From positions 3,281,427 to 3,319,311 of the forward strand of contig NZ_LWCC02000005.1 of assembly GCF_001642695.1 (NCBI RefSeq): 37,885 nucleotides of DNA, in the 5' to 3' direction. The notes beneath the pieces were generated by a model. That model ran no database searches. It saw only the letters and a list, made by a program, of their open reading frames with translations, and was not told where the DNA came from. A program made the translations under genes and the position numbers. Below are positions 18,042-25,817 of this stretch, piece by piece; within the stretch, counting starts at the first letter, position 1, and the number at the start of each line of letters is the position of its first letter. The stretch comes from Streptomyces chilikensis (GTDB taxonomy: Bacteria; Actinomycetota; Actinomycetes; Streptomycetales; Streptomycetaceae).

Positions 18042-18077
18042 GACTCTCATTTTCAACTAATATGGAAACCGTTGTCA
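18041..18077 (-). promoter_or_regulatory. Two Zur-box-like sites at the znuA start
   Basis: Read on the minus strand, TGACAACGGTTTCCA (18077-18063) matches the pattern TGAAAACGGTTTTCA at 13 of 15 positions and is nearly palindromic. TGAAAATGAGAGTCA (18055-18041) matches TGAAAATGATTTTCA at 12 of 15 and overlaps the znuA start codon. The consensus is recalled from Streptomyces Zur work. With zur itself in the operon, autoregulation by zinc is the natural reading. The sites also sit in the shared upstream region of glyS. Confidence 0.65.
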
Positions 18078-18280
18078 ACAACGGAGGTCAAAGCTACGCG
18101 AAGGGGCCGGATGGGGTGTGTCGCACAGCTTCCCGCGTCCCGCCGACGGGACCGATTTGATCGGGGGGCAGTCCCCGCCGGTAACCTGAGGCATTCGCTG
18201 TGAAGCAATGCTCCGAGGGGCCCGGTGCGGCAGTCGCCGGCCGGCCGCTCGCCGCCCGTCGTCGTAATGAAGAGAGCACC

Positions 18281-19663
18281 GTGGCCGCCGACAAGATCGA
18301 CACCATCGTCAGCCTGAGCAAGCGCCGTGGCTTCGTATTCCCCTGCAGTGAGATCTACGGCGGTCAGCGTGCCGCCTGGGACTACGGCCACCTGGGTGTC
18401 GAGCTCAAGGAGAACATCAAGCGCCAGTGGTGGCGCTACATGGTGACCTCCCGTGAGGACGTCGTCGGTATCGACTCCTCCGTGATCCTCGCCCCCGAGG
18501 TCTGGGTCGCCTCCGGTCACGTCGCCACCTTCTCGGACCCGCTCACCGAGTGCACCTCCTGCCACAAGCGCTACCGCGCCGACCACCTGGAGGAGGCCTA
18601 CGAGGAGAAGAAGGGCCGCGCCCCCGAGAACGGCCTGGCCGACATCAACTGCCCCAACTGCGGCGTCAAGGGCCAGTTCACCGAGCCCAAGCAGTTCTCC
18701 GGCCTGCTCTCCACCCACCTCGGCCCGACCCAGGACAGCGGCTCGGTCGCCTACCTGCGCCCCGAGACCGCCCAGGGCATCTTCACCAACTACGCCCTGG
18801 TGCAGGCCGCCGCGCGCCGCAAGCCGCCGTTCGGCATCGCCCAGATGGGCAAGTCCTTCCGCAACGAGATCACGCCCGGCAACTTCATCTTCCGGACCCG
18901 CGAGTTCGAGCAGATGGAGATGGAGTTCTTCGTCAAGCCGGGCGAGGACGAGAAGTGGCAGGAGTACTGGATGGAGCAGCGCTGGAACTGGTACACCGGC
19001 CTGGGTCTCCGTGAGGAGAACATGCGCTGGTACGAGCACCCGCAGGAGAAGCTCTCCCACTACTCCAAGCGCACCGCCGACATCGAGTACCGCTTCCAGT
19101 TCGGCGGCAGCGAGTGGGGCGAGCTCGAGGGCGTCGCCAACCGCACCGACTACGACCTCACCGCGCACTCCAAGGCCTCCGGCCAGGACCTGGCCTTCTT
19201 CGACCAGGAGGCCGGCGAGCGCTTCACCCCGTACGTCATCGAGCCCGCGGCCGGTGTCGGCCGCACCATGCTGGCCTTCCTCCTCGACGCGTACGTCGAG
19301 GACGAGGCGCCCAACGCCAAGGGCAAGATGGAGAAGCGCACCGTGCTGCGCCTCGACCCGCGCATCGCGCCGGTCAAGGTCGCCGTGCTCCCGCTCTCCC
19401 GCAACCCCGAGCTCTCGCCCAAGGCGAAGGGCCTCGCCCAGGCGCTCCGCCAGCACTGGAACATCGAGTTCGACGACGCGGGCGCCATCGGCCGCCGCTA
19501 CCGCCGCCAGGACGAGATCGGCACGCCGTTCTGCGTCACCGTCGACTTCGACACGCTGGACGACAACGCGGTGACCGTGCGCGAGCGCGACACCATGAAG
19601 CAGGAGCGGGTCTCCCTCGACCAGATCGAGGGCTACCTCGCCTCGCGCCTGATCGGCTGCTGA
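18281..19663 (+). CDS. glyS: Glycyl-tRNA synthetase (dimeric, class II)
   Basis: The enzyme charges tRNA-Gly with glycine. The 460-residue protein is the alpha-2 bacterial/eukaryotic type, not the alpha2-beta2 type. Motif 2 is seen in [19 protein letters not shown] and motif 3 in [14 protein letters not shown]; the anticodon-binding domain occupies about the last 110 residues. An insertion with CTSC and CPNC pairs (near residues 91-130) forms a zinc-binding element. The start is the GTG at 18281, giving the usual [10 protein letters not shown]-like N-terminus; the frame is open to 18200 but that part lacks similarity. GAAGAGAG lies upstream. Confidence 0.97.
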   Translation: MAADKIDTIVSLSKRRGFVFPCSEIYGGQRAAWDYGHLGVELKENIKRQWWRYMVTSREDVVGIDSSVILAPEVWVASGHVATFSDPLTECTSCHKRYRADHLEEAYEEKKGRAPENGLADINCPNCGVKGQFTEPKQFSGLLSTHLGPTQDSGSVAYLRPETAQGIFTNYALVQAAARRKPPFGIAQMGKSFRNEITPGNFIFRTREFEQMEMEFFVKPGEDEKWQEYWMEQRWNWYTGLGLREENMRWYEHPQEKLSHYSKRTADIEYRFQFGGSEWGELEGVANRTDYDLTAHSKASGQDLAFFDQEAGERFTPYVIEPAAGVGRTMLAFLLDAYVEDEAPNAKGKMEKRTVLRLDPRIAPVKVAVLPLSRNPELSPKAKGLAQALRQHWNIEFDDAGAIGRRYRRQDEIGTPFCVTVDFDTLDDNAVTVRERDTMKQERVSLDQIEGYLASRLIGC

Positions 19664-19681
19664 CCGCTTCCCCTCGCACGC

Positions 19682-19727
19682 ACCGGGCCCCGGCCACCCC
19701 TCACCGGGGGAGTGGCCGGGGCCCGGT
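19682..19727 (+). terminator. Strong hairpin terminator after glyS
   Basis: A 16-bp perfect stem (ACCGGGCCCCGGCCAC with GTGGCCGGGGCCCGGT) with a 14-nt loop lies 18 nt after the glyS stop, and is convergent with the gene at 19790. It can serve both directions. Confidence 0.75.
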
Positions 19728-19789
19728 CGTGATTGCCCGCGCGGGGCGTGCGGGGTCGCGGATCCGGCCTCCGCGTCAGGCGGTGCCGG

Positions 19790-20092
19790 TCATCCGCCCT
19801 CCTCGTTCCGGCGGGGCCCCGGCCCGGAGCACACGGAGTCCGCGGGCACGGCCCGGAACTCGCCGTCACCGGGCCGGGCGGACGCGACGGCGTCCGCCGC
19901 CGGCTCGCGCGGCCGGGAGCAGGACGGTGACGGGCCCGGAACCGGTCCCACCCGCTCGGCGGTCCCGCGCCGGTCCGCGGGAGGCGTGCCCGGGTCGTGG
20001 TTCAGCGCCTCCGTGGCGACGGCCGCGGCGACGGCGAGCACCGCGCCGGCCACGAGGAGCCGGCGCCGCGTCCTTCCCTGTCGACCGGGCAT
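19790..20092 (-). CDS. Small exported or membrane-anchored hypothetical protein
   Basis: The 100-residue protein begins with a basic stretch (MPGRQGRTRRR) and one hydrophobic helix (LLVAGAVLAVAAAVATEAL, about 12-30), which is either an uncleaved anchor or a signal peptide. The remainder is Pro/Gly/Arg-rich, with two cysteines that could pair outside the cell. No family is recognised. It starts 26 nt after the VOC gene ends, so the two are probably one transcript. The existence of the gene is supported mainly by the plausible N-terminus and by spacing. Confidence 0.5.
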   Translation of the reverse strand: MPGRQGRTRRRLLVAGAVLAVAAAVATEALNHDPGTPPADRRGTAERVGPVPGPSPSCSRPREPAADAVASARPGDGEFRAVPADSVCSGPGPRRNEEGG

Positions 20093-20118
20093 CCGGCCAC
20101 GGTAGCGCCGGCGTGCCG

Positions 20119-20547
20119 TCAGCGGTGGCCGTTCCCGTCGGCCGGCCGGTCGAGGTAGTGCGCGCGTCCGTCGCCGTCGAGGCCGGCCGAGCCGTCGGGG
20201 CCGTCCGGGACGACGCAGAACTCGTTGCCCTCGGGGTCCGCCATCACGAGGAAGCCGCCGTCGTCGTAGGTGTGCAGCCTGCGCCCGCCCAGTCCTTCGA
20301 TCCGGCGCTGCTCGGCGACCGGGTCGGGGCAGGAGACGTCGAGGTGCACGCGGTTCTTGCCCGCGTGCCGCGGCTCGCCGGTCTGCTGGAAGCCCACGAC
20401 GAGGTCGCCCTCCCGCTCCAGCCACACGTACGGGCCCGTCCGGCCCGCCACCTGCCTGCCGAGCACCCCGGCCCAGAACCCGGCGAGCCGCTCCGGGTCG
20501 AGCGCGTCGACGATGACGGCCTTGATCTGCACGGATGAGTTCGTCAT
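20119..20547 (-). CDS. VOC family protein (glyoxalase/bleomycin-resistance fold)
   Basis: The protein has 142 residues with two beta-alpha-beta-beta-beta units. The first opens KAVIVDALDPERLAGFWAGV; the second contains GFLVMADPEGNEFCVV with the usual metal-ligand Glu. The conserved NRVHLDV lies between. Such proteins can be lyases, dioxygenases or drug-binding proteins; no specific substrate is visible. The ATG at 20547 has GGACCTC just upstream. A second, different VOC protein of the same length is at 37447, so the family occurs twice in the window. Confidence 0.85.
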   Translation of the reverse strand: MTNSSVQIKAVIVDALDPERLAGFWAGVLGRQVAGRTGPYVWLEREGDLVVGFQQTGEPRHAGKNRVHLDVSCPDPVAEQRRIEGLGGRRLHTYDDGGFLVMADPEGNEFCVVPDGPDGSAGLDGDGRAHYLDRPADGNGHR

Positions 20548-20623
20548 ACCGAGGTCCTTCCCGCGTCCGCGCCTCGCACGGCCCCTCGCGCCGTGAGTTC
20601 CCGCCTTCGCCCGCCGCCCGGCG

Positions 20624-21130
20624 TCACCGCTCGCGCGGGATCTCGGCCCACACGTACTTGCCGAGCGGCCTCGGTCCCACGCCCCAGCGGCCGCCGGTGA
20701 GCGCGGCGACGATGTGCAGGCCGTTGCCGTGGTTGCGCCGCTGCCGGTCCGCCGCGCCGCGCGGGCGGGGCCGCCGGCGGTTGGGGTCGTGGACCTCGAC
20801 GCGCACCCGGTCCGGGGCGACGCGCACGGTGACGCCGATCAGGTCGTCGTCGCGCGCGCCGTACTTGACGCCGTTCGTGGCCAGTTCGGAGGTGACCAGG
20901 CGGACCGCGTCGAGCAGTTCGTCCGGGGGGTCCGGGATCCGCTCCCGAACGCGGTCCACGGCGAACCGGCGGGCGAGCGCGACGGACCGCCCCTCGCGGG
21001 GGAGCACCAGGTCGACGGGCGGTGCGCCGCACTCACTCGTGGGGCTGATGCGACGGTGGTCCGGGAGGGCGGGCGGAGCGACGCCTTCGTGGCGTTCCCG
21101 CAGGTGTGGGGGGTGTTGGCCGGCGACCAC
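20624..21130 (-). CDS. ATP-binding protein, RsbW/SpoIIAB-like HATPase
   Basis: The 168-residue protein carries a GHKL ATPase fold: N box SELATNGVKYG (E82, N86), then a DPN segment and GNGLHIV. In Streptomyces many such orphan proteins are called anti-sigma-like kinases. It starts with GTG at 21130 behind AGGAG (6-nt spacing) and diverges from an HTH-DUF397 pair at 21236. This trio matches the layout of whiJ-type loci, where an anti-sigma-like gene accompanies a WhiJ-like regulator and a small DUF397 protein. Its own partner sigma factor is not in the window. Confidence 0.85.
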   Translation of the reverse strand: MVAGQHPPHLRERHEGVAPPALPDHRRISPTSECGAPPVDLVLPREGRSVALARRFAVDRVRERIPDPPDELLDAVRLVTSELATNGVKYGARDDDLIGVTVRVAPDRVRVEVHDPNRRRPRPRGAADRQRRNHGNGLHIVAALTGGRWGVGPRPLGKYVWAEIPRER

Positions 21131-21235
21131 GGCAACTCCTCTCCGTGACGGAGCGACTACCAGGACGGCCCAGCGTGGCCTAGAGTCGGCCCCCTCTCAA
21201 CTTCGCGGAAGGGGACGGAAGGTTGGTGCGCGCGC

Positions 21236-22072
21236 ATGAACCGTAAGGAGCTGAATCCCGAGAGCTCGCCCGCCGCGGCCTTCGGCGCACGTCTGCGGAC
21301 GGTGCGTGAAGCGCGCGGTTGGAAGCAGGAGGATCTGGCGGCCCGGATGGAGTACTCCAGCACGCACATCTCCTCCGTGGAAACCGGCCGGAAGTTTCCA
21401 ACCTTGCGCTTTTCGCGCAGTGCCGACCGGGCCTTCGGCATCACGGACGGCGCCGAGACGTTCGAGCGGCTCTCGCGCGAACTCCGGCACGGCAGCCTGC
21501 TGGAGGGGTTCCCCGAGTTCGTCGCCTACGAGGGCCGGGCCGTGGAGATCCGGCTGTACGAAGTGGGCGTGATCCCCGGGCTGTTGCAGACGCGGGAGTA
21601 CGCGGCGGTGCTGGCCCGCAGCGCGGTCGGCCGGGGAGCCATCAGTCCCGAGCAGGCGGACGAGCGGGTGAGCCTCGTCGCCGAGCGGCAGGGCGCCCTC
21701 GGCCGGAGGAACCGGCCGTTGGTGTTCGTGGTGCTGGACGAGAGCTGTATCCGGCGGCCCATCGGCGACCCGGCGGTCATGGCCGCGCAGTTCGATCACC
21801 TGCTGGCCTTCGCGGAACTGCCCAACACGGTGCTCCAGGTCGCGGAGTTCACCATGGGGCACCGCAGGCCGTTCGACCTGCCGATCACGATCCTCACGCT
21901 TCCGGACAGAGCGCTCATGTCCTACGCGGAGTCCGCCCAGCGGGGCCATCTGGAACGGGAAAGCAGGTCTGTGCTGCCCGTGCTGACGGCCTACCATCAG
22001 CTACAGGCCGAAGCGCTGTCCCAGGCGGAGTCCGTCGCCTTGATCAGCCAGCTACGAAAGGGCATCCCGTGA
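21236..22072 (+). CDS. WhiJ/Scr1-type helix-turn-helix regulator (DUF5753)
   Basis: The 278-residue protein has an N-terminal Xre-type HTH (about residues 16-70, with GWKQEDLAARMEYSSTHISSVETG) and a DUF5753 ligand or partner domain (about 95-275, with the typical VGVIPGLLQTREYAAVL). The family includes WhiJ-like developmental regulators and the proteins now described as Scr1 antitoxin-like. TAGAGT at 21181-21186 is a good -10 for it, without a clear -35. The following DUF397 gene overlaps its stop codon by four bases, so the pair is made together. Confidence 0.9.
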   Translation: MNRKELNPESSPAAAFGARLRTVREARGWKQEDLAARMEYSSTHISSVETGRKFPTLRFSRSADRAFGITDGAETFERLSRELRHGSLLEGFPEFVAYEGRAVEIRLYEVGVIPGLLQTREYAAVLARSAVGRGAISPEQADERVSLVAERQGALGRRNRPLVFVVLDESCIRRPIGDPAVMAAQFDHLLAFAELPNTVLQVAEFTMGHRRPFDLPITILTLPDRALMSYAESAQRGHLERESRSVLPVLTAYHQLQAEALSQAESVALISQLRKGIP

Positions 22073-22278
22073 CGACCGCATCCCCTCGTTGGGTCACGTC
22101 CTCCTACAGCAACAACGGCGGCCAGTGCGTCGAGGTCGCCGTGAACCTCGTCCCCTCCCGCGGCGTCGTTCCGGTCCGGGACTCCAAGAACCCGGCCGGT
22201 CCGGTCCTGGCCCTCCCCGCCGCCTCCTTCACCGCCTTCGTCGCGGGAGTCAAGGCGGGCGCGTTCCGCGCCGTCTGA
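22069..22278 (+). CDS. DUF397 small protein, partner of the WhiJ-like regulator
   Basis: The 69-residue protein has the DUF397 pattern: WVTSSYSNNGGQCVEVAV, then VPVRDSKNPAGPVLALP and a final FTAFVAGVKAGAF. The GTG start overlaps the stop of the regulator gene (GTGA). Proteins of this family work with the adjacent HTH regulator, probably by direct contact; in the Scr1-type view they would be the small toxin-like partner. Confidence 0.93.
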   Translation: MTTASPRWVTSSYSNNGGQCVEVAVNLVPSRGVVPVRDSKNPAGPVLALPAASFTAFVAGVKAGAFRAV

Positions 22279-22284
22279 CCCGGA

Positions 22285-22324
22285 CGTCCCGTGGGTCCGC
22301 CGCTCCGGGCGGGGCCACGGGACG
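22285..22324 (+). terminator. Hairpin between DUF397 and marR-type genes
   Basis: A 10-bp perfect stem (CGTCCCGTGG with CCACGGGACG) and a 20-nt loop lie six nt after the DUF397 stop in a convergent gap. Confidence 0.55.
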
Positions 22325-22402
22325 CGTCCCGCCGCGCGGACGGCCGTCGGCCCGCGGCGCGGGGCCGCCCTCACCACGAGGGGAGGCCCGAGGCCGGGCC
22401 GC

Positions 22403-22927
22403 TCACCGCCCCGGGGCGTCCGCCAGGGACCGTTCCAGTTTCTCCAGCAGGGCCGCGAGCTGGGTGCGCTCCTTCGGCTCGAGCGCCGCGAGCATGCGGC
22501 GCTCGTTGTCGAGGTGCTCGGCGAAGAGCCGGTCGATCAGCCGCAGGCCCGCCGGGGTGAGGCGGCAGTGGACGACGCGGCGGTCCCTGGCGTCGCGTTC
22601 ACGGACGATCAGGCCCTCGCCCTCCAGCCGGTCCAGCCGGAGCGTGACCCCGGCCGAGGAGACCAGGCCGGTGGCGGCCAGCTCGCCGGCGGTCAGGCGG
22701 TACGGCTCGCCGGAGCGCCGCAGCGCGGCGAGGACGTCGAAGCCGGCCAGGGAGAGTCCCGCCGCGGCGACCGGCCTGCTGGTCCGCGTCTGGTACAGCT
22801 GGAACGAGCGGTGCAGCCGCCCCAGCACCTCGATGGGCGACGGGTCGAGATCCGGCCGCTCGCGGCGCCACTCCTCGACGACGCGCGACACGGCGTCCGC
22901 ACCCGTGCCCTGAACCCTGCCGGTCAC
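22403..22927 (-). CDS. MarR family transcriptional regulator
   Basis: The 174-residue protein has the winged helix of MarR proteins: LSLAGFDVLAALRRSG, recognition segment SSAGVTLRLDRLEGEGLI and wing RERDARDRRVVHCRLTPAG. It would bind a short palindrome as a dimer and respond to a small molecule or oxidant. The start is GTG at 22927 with GGGGAGGGG a few nt upstream. It diverges from the dus gene across a 204-bp gap; no clear target palindrome is seen there, so the regulated gene is unknown. Confidence 0.9.
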   Translation of the reverse strand: MTGRVQGTGADAVSRVVEEWRRERPDLDPSPIEVLGRLHRSFQLYQTRTSRPVAAAGLSLAGFDVLAALRRSGEPYRLTAGELAATGLVSSAGVTLRLDRLEGEGLIVRERDARDRRVVHCRLTPAGLRLIDRLFAEHLDNERRMLAALEPKERTQLAALLEKLERSLADAPGR

Positions 22928-23131
22928 AGCAGTCCCCTCCCCGTTCTTCCTACCGGTGGAAAAGCTACCTCCTCCACGGCTCCCGCCCGGCGCGGGAACG
23001 GTCCGGCGGGAGCCGCACCGCTCCCGCACCGGCTTCCCGGGGCCGTCCGGCCCCGGGCCCGCGCTCCCCCCGGCCGCGGGGCCGCCGGACCACGGTGCGG
23101 GGTTTCCCGCGCGGTGGGGGAGAATGGGGGA

Positions 23132-24283
23132 ATGTCCACGCCCGTGATGACCCCCTCGCAGCCCTTGCAGATCGGTCCCCACACCGTCCAGCCGCCCGTG
23201 GTGCTCGCCCCCATGGCCGGCATCACCAACGCGCCCTTCCGGACCCTGTGCCGGGAGTTCAGCGGCGGCAAGGGCCTGTTCGTCAGCGAGATGATCACCA
23301 CCCGGGCGCTGGTCGAGCGCAACGAGAAGACCATGCAGCTGATCCACTTCGACGCGGCCGAGAAGCCGCGGTCGATCCAGCTGTACGGCGTGGACCCGGT
23401 CACCGTCGGCAAGGCGGTCCGCATGATCGTCGACGAGGACCTCGCCGATCACATCGACCTGAACTTCGGCTGCCCGGTGCCCAAGGTCACCCGCAAGGGC
23501 GGCGGCTCGGCGCTGCCGTACAAGCGGAACCTGCTGCGGTCCATCCTGCGCGAGGCGGTGCGGGAGGCCGGGCACCTGCCGGTCACCATGAAGATGCGCA
23601 AGGGCATCGACGACGGCCACCTCACCTACCTCGACGCCGGCCGGATCGCCGTCGAGGAGGGCGTCACCGCCATCGCGCTGCACGGCCGCACCACCGCCCA
23701 GCACTACGGCGGCACCGCCGACTGGGAGGCGATCGCCCGGCTCAAGGAGCACGTCCCGGAGATCCCGGTCCTGGGCAACGGCGACATCTGGTGCGCCGAG
23801 GACGCGCTGCGGATGGTCCGCGAGACCGGCTGCGACGGCGTGGTCGTCGGCCGCGGCTGCCTGGGCCGCCCGTGGCTCTTCGCCGACCTGGTCGCCGCCT
23901 TCGAGGGCCGCGAGGACCGGGTCGCCCCGACCCTGCGCGAGGTCGCCGACGCGATGGTCCGGCACGCCACGCTGCTCGGCGAGTGGATCGGCGACGAGGC
24001 ACGCGGCGTCATCGACTTCCGCAAGCACGTCGCCTGGTACCTCAAGGGGTTCGCGGTCGGCTCCGAGATGCGCAAGCGCCTCGCGATCACCTCGGGCCTG
24101 GACGAGCTGCGCGCCGGCCTGGACGAGCTGGACCTCGACCAGTCCTGGCCCGCCGGCGCCGACGGCCCGCGCGGCCGCACCTCCGGCAACAACCGGGTGG
24201 CCCTGCCGGACGGCTGGCTCGACGACCCCTACGACTGCGCCGGCGTGGGCGCCGACGCGGAGCTGGAGACCTCGGGCGGCTGA
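23132..24283 (+). CDS. dus: tRNA-dihydrouridine synthase, Dus family
   Basis: A flavin enzyme that reduces uridine to dihydrouridine in tRNA, using NADPH. The 383-residue protein has the TIM-barrel start VVLAPMAGITNAPFR, the active-site Cys in LNFGCPVPKV (C114), ALHGRTTAQ and GNGDIW for FMN binding, and VVVGRGCLGRPW. The C-terminal part is the tRNA-recognition domain. The ATG at 23132 is favoured over the long upstream open frame because homology begins at VVLAPM; the binding site is a weak GGGGGA. It resembles the DusB type. Confidence 0.94.
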   Translation: MSTPVMTPSQPLQIGPHTVQPPVVLAPMAGITNAPFRTLCREFSGGKGLFVSEMITTRALVERNEKTMQLIHFDAAEKPRSIQLYGVDPVTVGKAVRMIVDEDLADHIDLNFGCPVPKVTRKGGGSALPYKRNLLRSILREAVREAGHLPVTMKMRKGIDDGHLTYLDAGRIAVEEGVTAIALHGRTTAQHYGGTADWEAIARLKEHVPEIPVLGNGDIWCAEDALRMVRETGCDGVVVGRGCLGRPWLFADLVAAFEGREDRVAPTLREVADAMVRHATLLGEWIGDEARGVIDFRKHVAWYLKGFAVGSEMRKRLAITSGLDELRAGLDELDLDQSWPAGADGPRGRTSGNNRVALPDGWLDDPYDCAGVGADAELETSGG

Positions 24284-24297
24284 CCGGAGCCGCCACC

Positions 24298-24345
24298 GAC
24301 GACGGCGGGGCGCCCGGTCCGCGGACCGGACGCCCCGCCGTCGTC
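24298..24345. terminator. 48-nt bidirectional hairpin between dus and the cellulase
   Basis: An outer 15-bp perfect stem (GACGACGGCGGGGCG with CGCCCCGCCGTCGTC) continues, after one mismatch, into a 16-bp palindrome. It lies 14 nt after the dus stop and 9 nt past the cellulase stop, so it can terminate both convergent genes. Confidence 0.75.
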
Positions 24346-24354
24346 CCGCGCCGC

Positions 24355-25593
24355 CTACCAGTTGGTGTTGAAGGTGAGGCGGGGGGTGGCGTTGGCGGCC
24401 AGGGAGTGCGCCTGGTCGGGCCACCAGGCGCCTGCGGCCGGGTCGACGATCCCGTACTCGGGGTCGGTCGGGCCCGCCGTGCCGCGGGTGCAGCTGCCGT
24501 CGGACTCGCCGGGGACCTTGATCCACAGGAACGCGTCGAGCAGCGGGACGCCGGTCTCGCTGGTGGGGCGCGTGCCGAGGCCGCGGCCGGGCGGGTTGCA
24601 CCACTCCTGCGGGTCCGGGTAGGACACGGTCGGGGTCCACGGGCCCTTGCCGTTGCGGCTGCTGTCGATCACGAAGTGCGGCAGCCGGGCGCCGGCCGGC
24701 ACGTGATCGGCGTACCAGGCGTCCGCGTCGGCGGCCGGCCACCACTGGTTGGGGCAGTCGTCCGGCTGGGAGCCCTCGACGTTGTCGAGGTACCAGACGC
24801 ACTGGGCGACCTGGGTGCCGTAGCGGGTCAGCTCGCTGTCGGTCCGGTAGTTGGAGACGTTGAGGAAGAAGCCCCGCGCCCGGGATATCCCGCCGTCCAG
24901 GAGCAGCTGGGCCATCTCGCCGACGGCGTGCCAGGAGCTGTGGCCCGCGTCCAGGTAGACGACCGCGCCGGGCTGCTGCCGCAGCCGGTCCACCGCGTCG
25001 TTGATCTCCTCGAGCCGGTCGGCCTGCTGCTCGGCGGTGCCGCCGCAGAACGTGGGGGAGAGGGCGAGGCCGTCGGGCTCGAGGATGACCACGGTCTTCC
25101 GGTCGCCGATGCCCTTGGCCAGGGCGTCGACCCAGGTGGCGTACTCCGCGCTGTTGGACGCGCCGCCGGAGGAGTACTGCGAGCAGTCGCGGCCCGGCAC
25201 GTTGTAGGCCACGGCGACCGGCACCCGGTTCTGGGGCGCCGCCTTGGCCTGGAGCAGGGACATCGCGGCGGTGGTCTGCTCGGGGGTGGCGCTGCCGGTG
25301 AACCACTCGGCCACCGGGTACGAGGCCATCGCGTCCATCAGCTTCGCGTTCGCCGGGTCGTTCGCCCTGCGGTCGGCGAGGGCCTGCGCGAAGGCCTTGC
25401 TGTCCCCTTCGATGTAGAACCTGGTGCCCGGGGCGAGCGCGGGCCCGGAGGGCTCGGCGGCGGACGAGGCGCGCGCGGGGCCGGACGCCTCCGGCGCGGG
25501 CCGCGCGGACGCCGGGGTGACGCACAGGCCGGCGAGGGCGGCGGCCGCGGCCGCGGCGGCGAGGAGGCGTCTTGCCTTCGGAGTGGAACGCAC
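24355..25593 (-). CDS. Secreted GH6 cellulase (endoglucanase/cellobiohydrolase family)
   Basis: The protein is 412 residues from the chosen GTG. A signal peptide (RSTPKARRLLAAAAAAAALAGLCVTPASA) should be cut after residue 30, followed by a Pro/Ala/Ser linker and the GH6 catalytic domain from about residue 55 to the end. Visible family marks are YNVPGRDCSQYSSGG (D136), VVILEPDGLAL with the probable acid D174, YLDAGHSSWHAVGE and NPPGRGLG. No cellulose-binding module is present. A longer frame reaches 25677 but would translate the operator, so the GTG at 25593 with GAGAG upstream is preferred. Regulation is probably by CebR through the site at 25645. Confidence 0.93.
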   Translation of the reverse strand: MRSTPKARRLLAAAAAAAALAGLCVTPASARPAPEASGPARASSAAEPSGPALAPGTRFYIEGDSKAFAQALADRRANDPANAKLMDAMASYPVAEWFTGSATPEQTTAAMSLLQAKAAPQNRVPVAVAYNVPGRDCSQYSSGGASNSAEYATWVDALAKGIGDRKTVVILEPDGLALSPTFCGGTAEQQADRLEEINDAVDRLRQQPGAVVYLDAGHSSWHAVGEMAQLLLDGGISRARGFFLNVSNYRTDSELTRYGTQVAQCVWYLDNVEGSQPDDCPNQWWPAADADAWYADHVPAGARLPHFVIDSSRNGKGPWTPTVSYPDPQEWCNPPGRGLGTRPTSETGVPLLDAFLWIKVPGESDGSCTRGTAGPTDPEYGIVDPAAGAWWPDQAHSLAANATPRLTFNTNW

Positions 25594-25644
25594 GGGTCGG
25601 ACTCTCGCAATCGTGTGGGGGACGGGTGAGAGGTGCGAGGGAGA

Positions 25645-25660
25645 CTGGGAGCGCTCCCAG
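25645..25660. promoter_or_regulatory. CebR-type operator of the cellulase gene
   Basis: CTGGGAGCGCTCCCAG is a perfect 16-bp palindrome containing the 14-bp TGGGAGCGCTCCCA box known to bind the LacI-family repressor CebR (CelR in Thermobifida) upstream of cellulase genes. It lies 52 bp upstream of the proposed start codon. Cellobiose or longer cello-oligomers relieve repression in the known cases. Confidence 0.9.
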
Positions 25661-25758
25661 TGGCGTGCGCACGCCATCCAAGCCAGGCGCCGGCGGGTTC
25701 GTCAAGAGGGCGGACGGTTCGGGTTCCCGGCCGCGGAGCGCGGTGAACACCGCACGCG

Positions 25759-25796
25759 CGAGGGGGAGTTCGCGACGCGTCGCGAACTCCCCCTCG
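25759..25796. terminator. 38-bp perfect palindrome after the GH63-like gene
   Basis: The 38 bases read the same on both strands (arms CGAGGGGGAGTTCGCGACG and CGTCGCGAACTCCCCCTCG). It lies 22 nt past the stop of the minus-strand glycosidase gene and about 100 bp upstream of the cellulase operator. A terminator for the glycosidase is the simplest reading. Confidence 0.7.
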
Positions 25797-25817
25797 GCCG
25801 GGCGCGGGGCGGAGCCG

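Noticed and set aside
18157-18187. glyS promoter TTGATC / TAACCT
   Set aside because: The spacer would be 19 bp and the -10 is weak, so the assignment is too uncertain to list as a feature.
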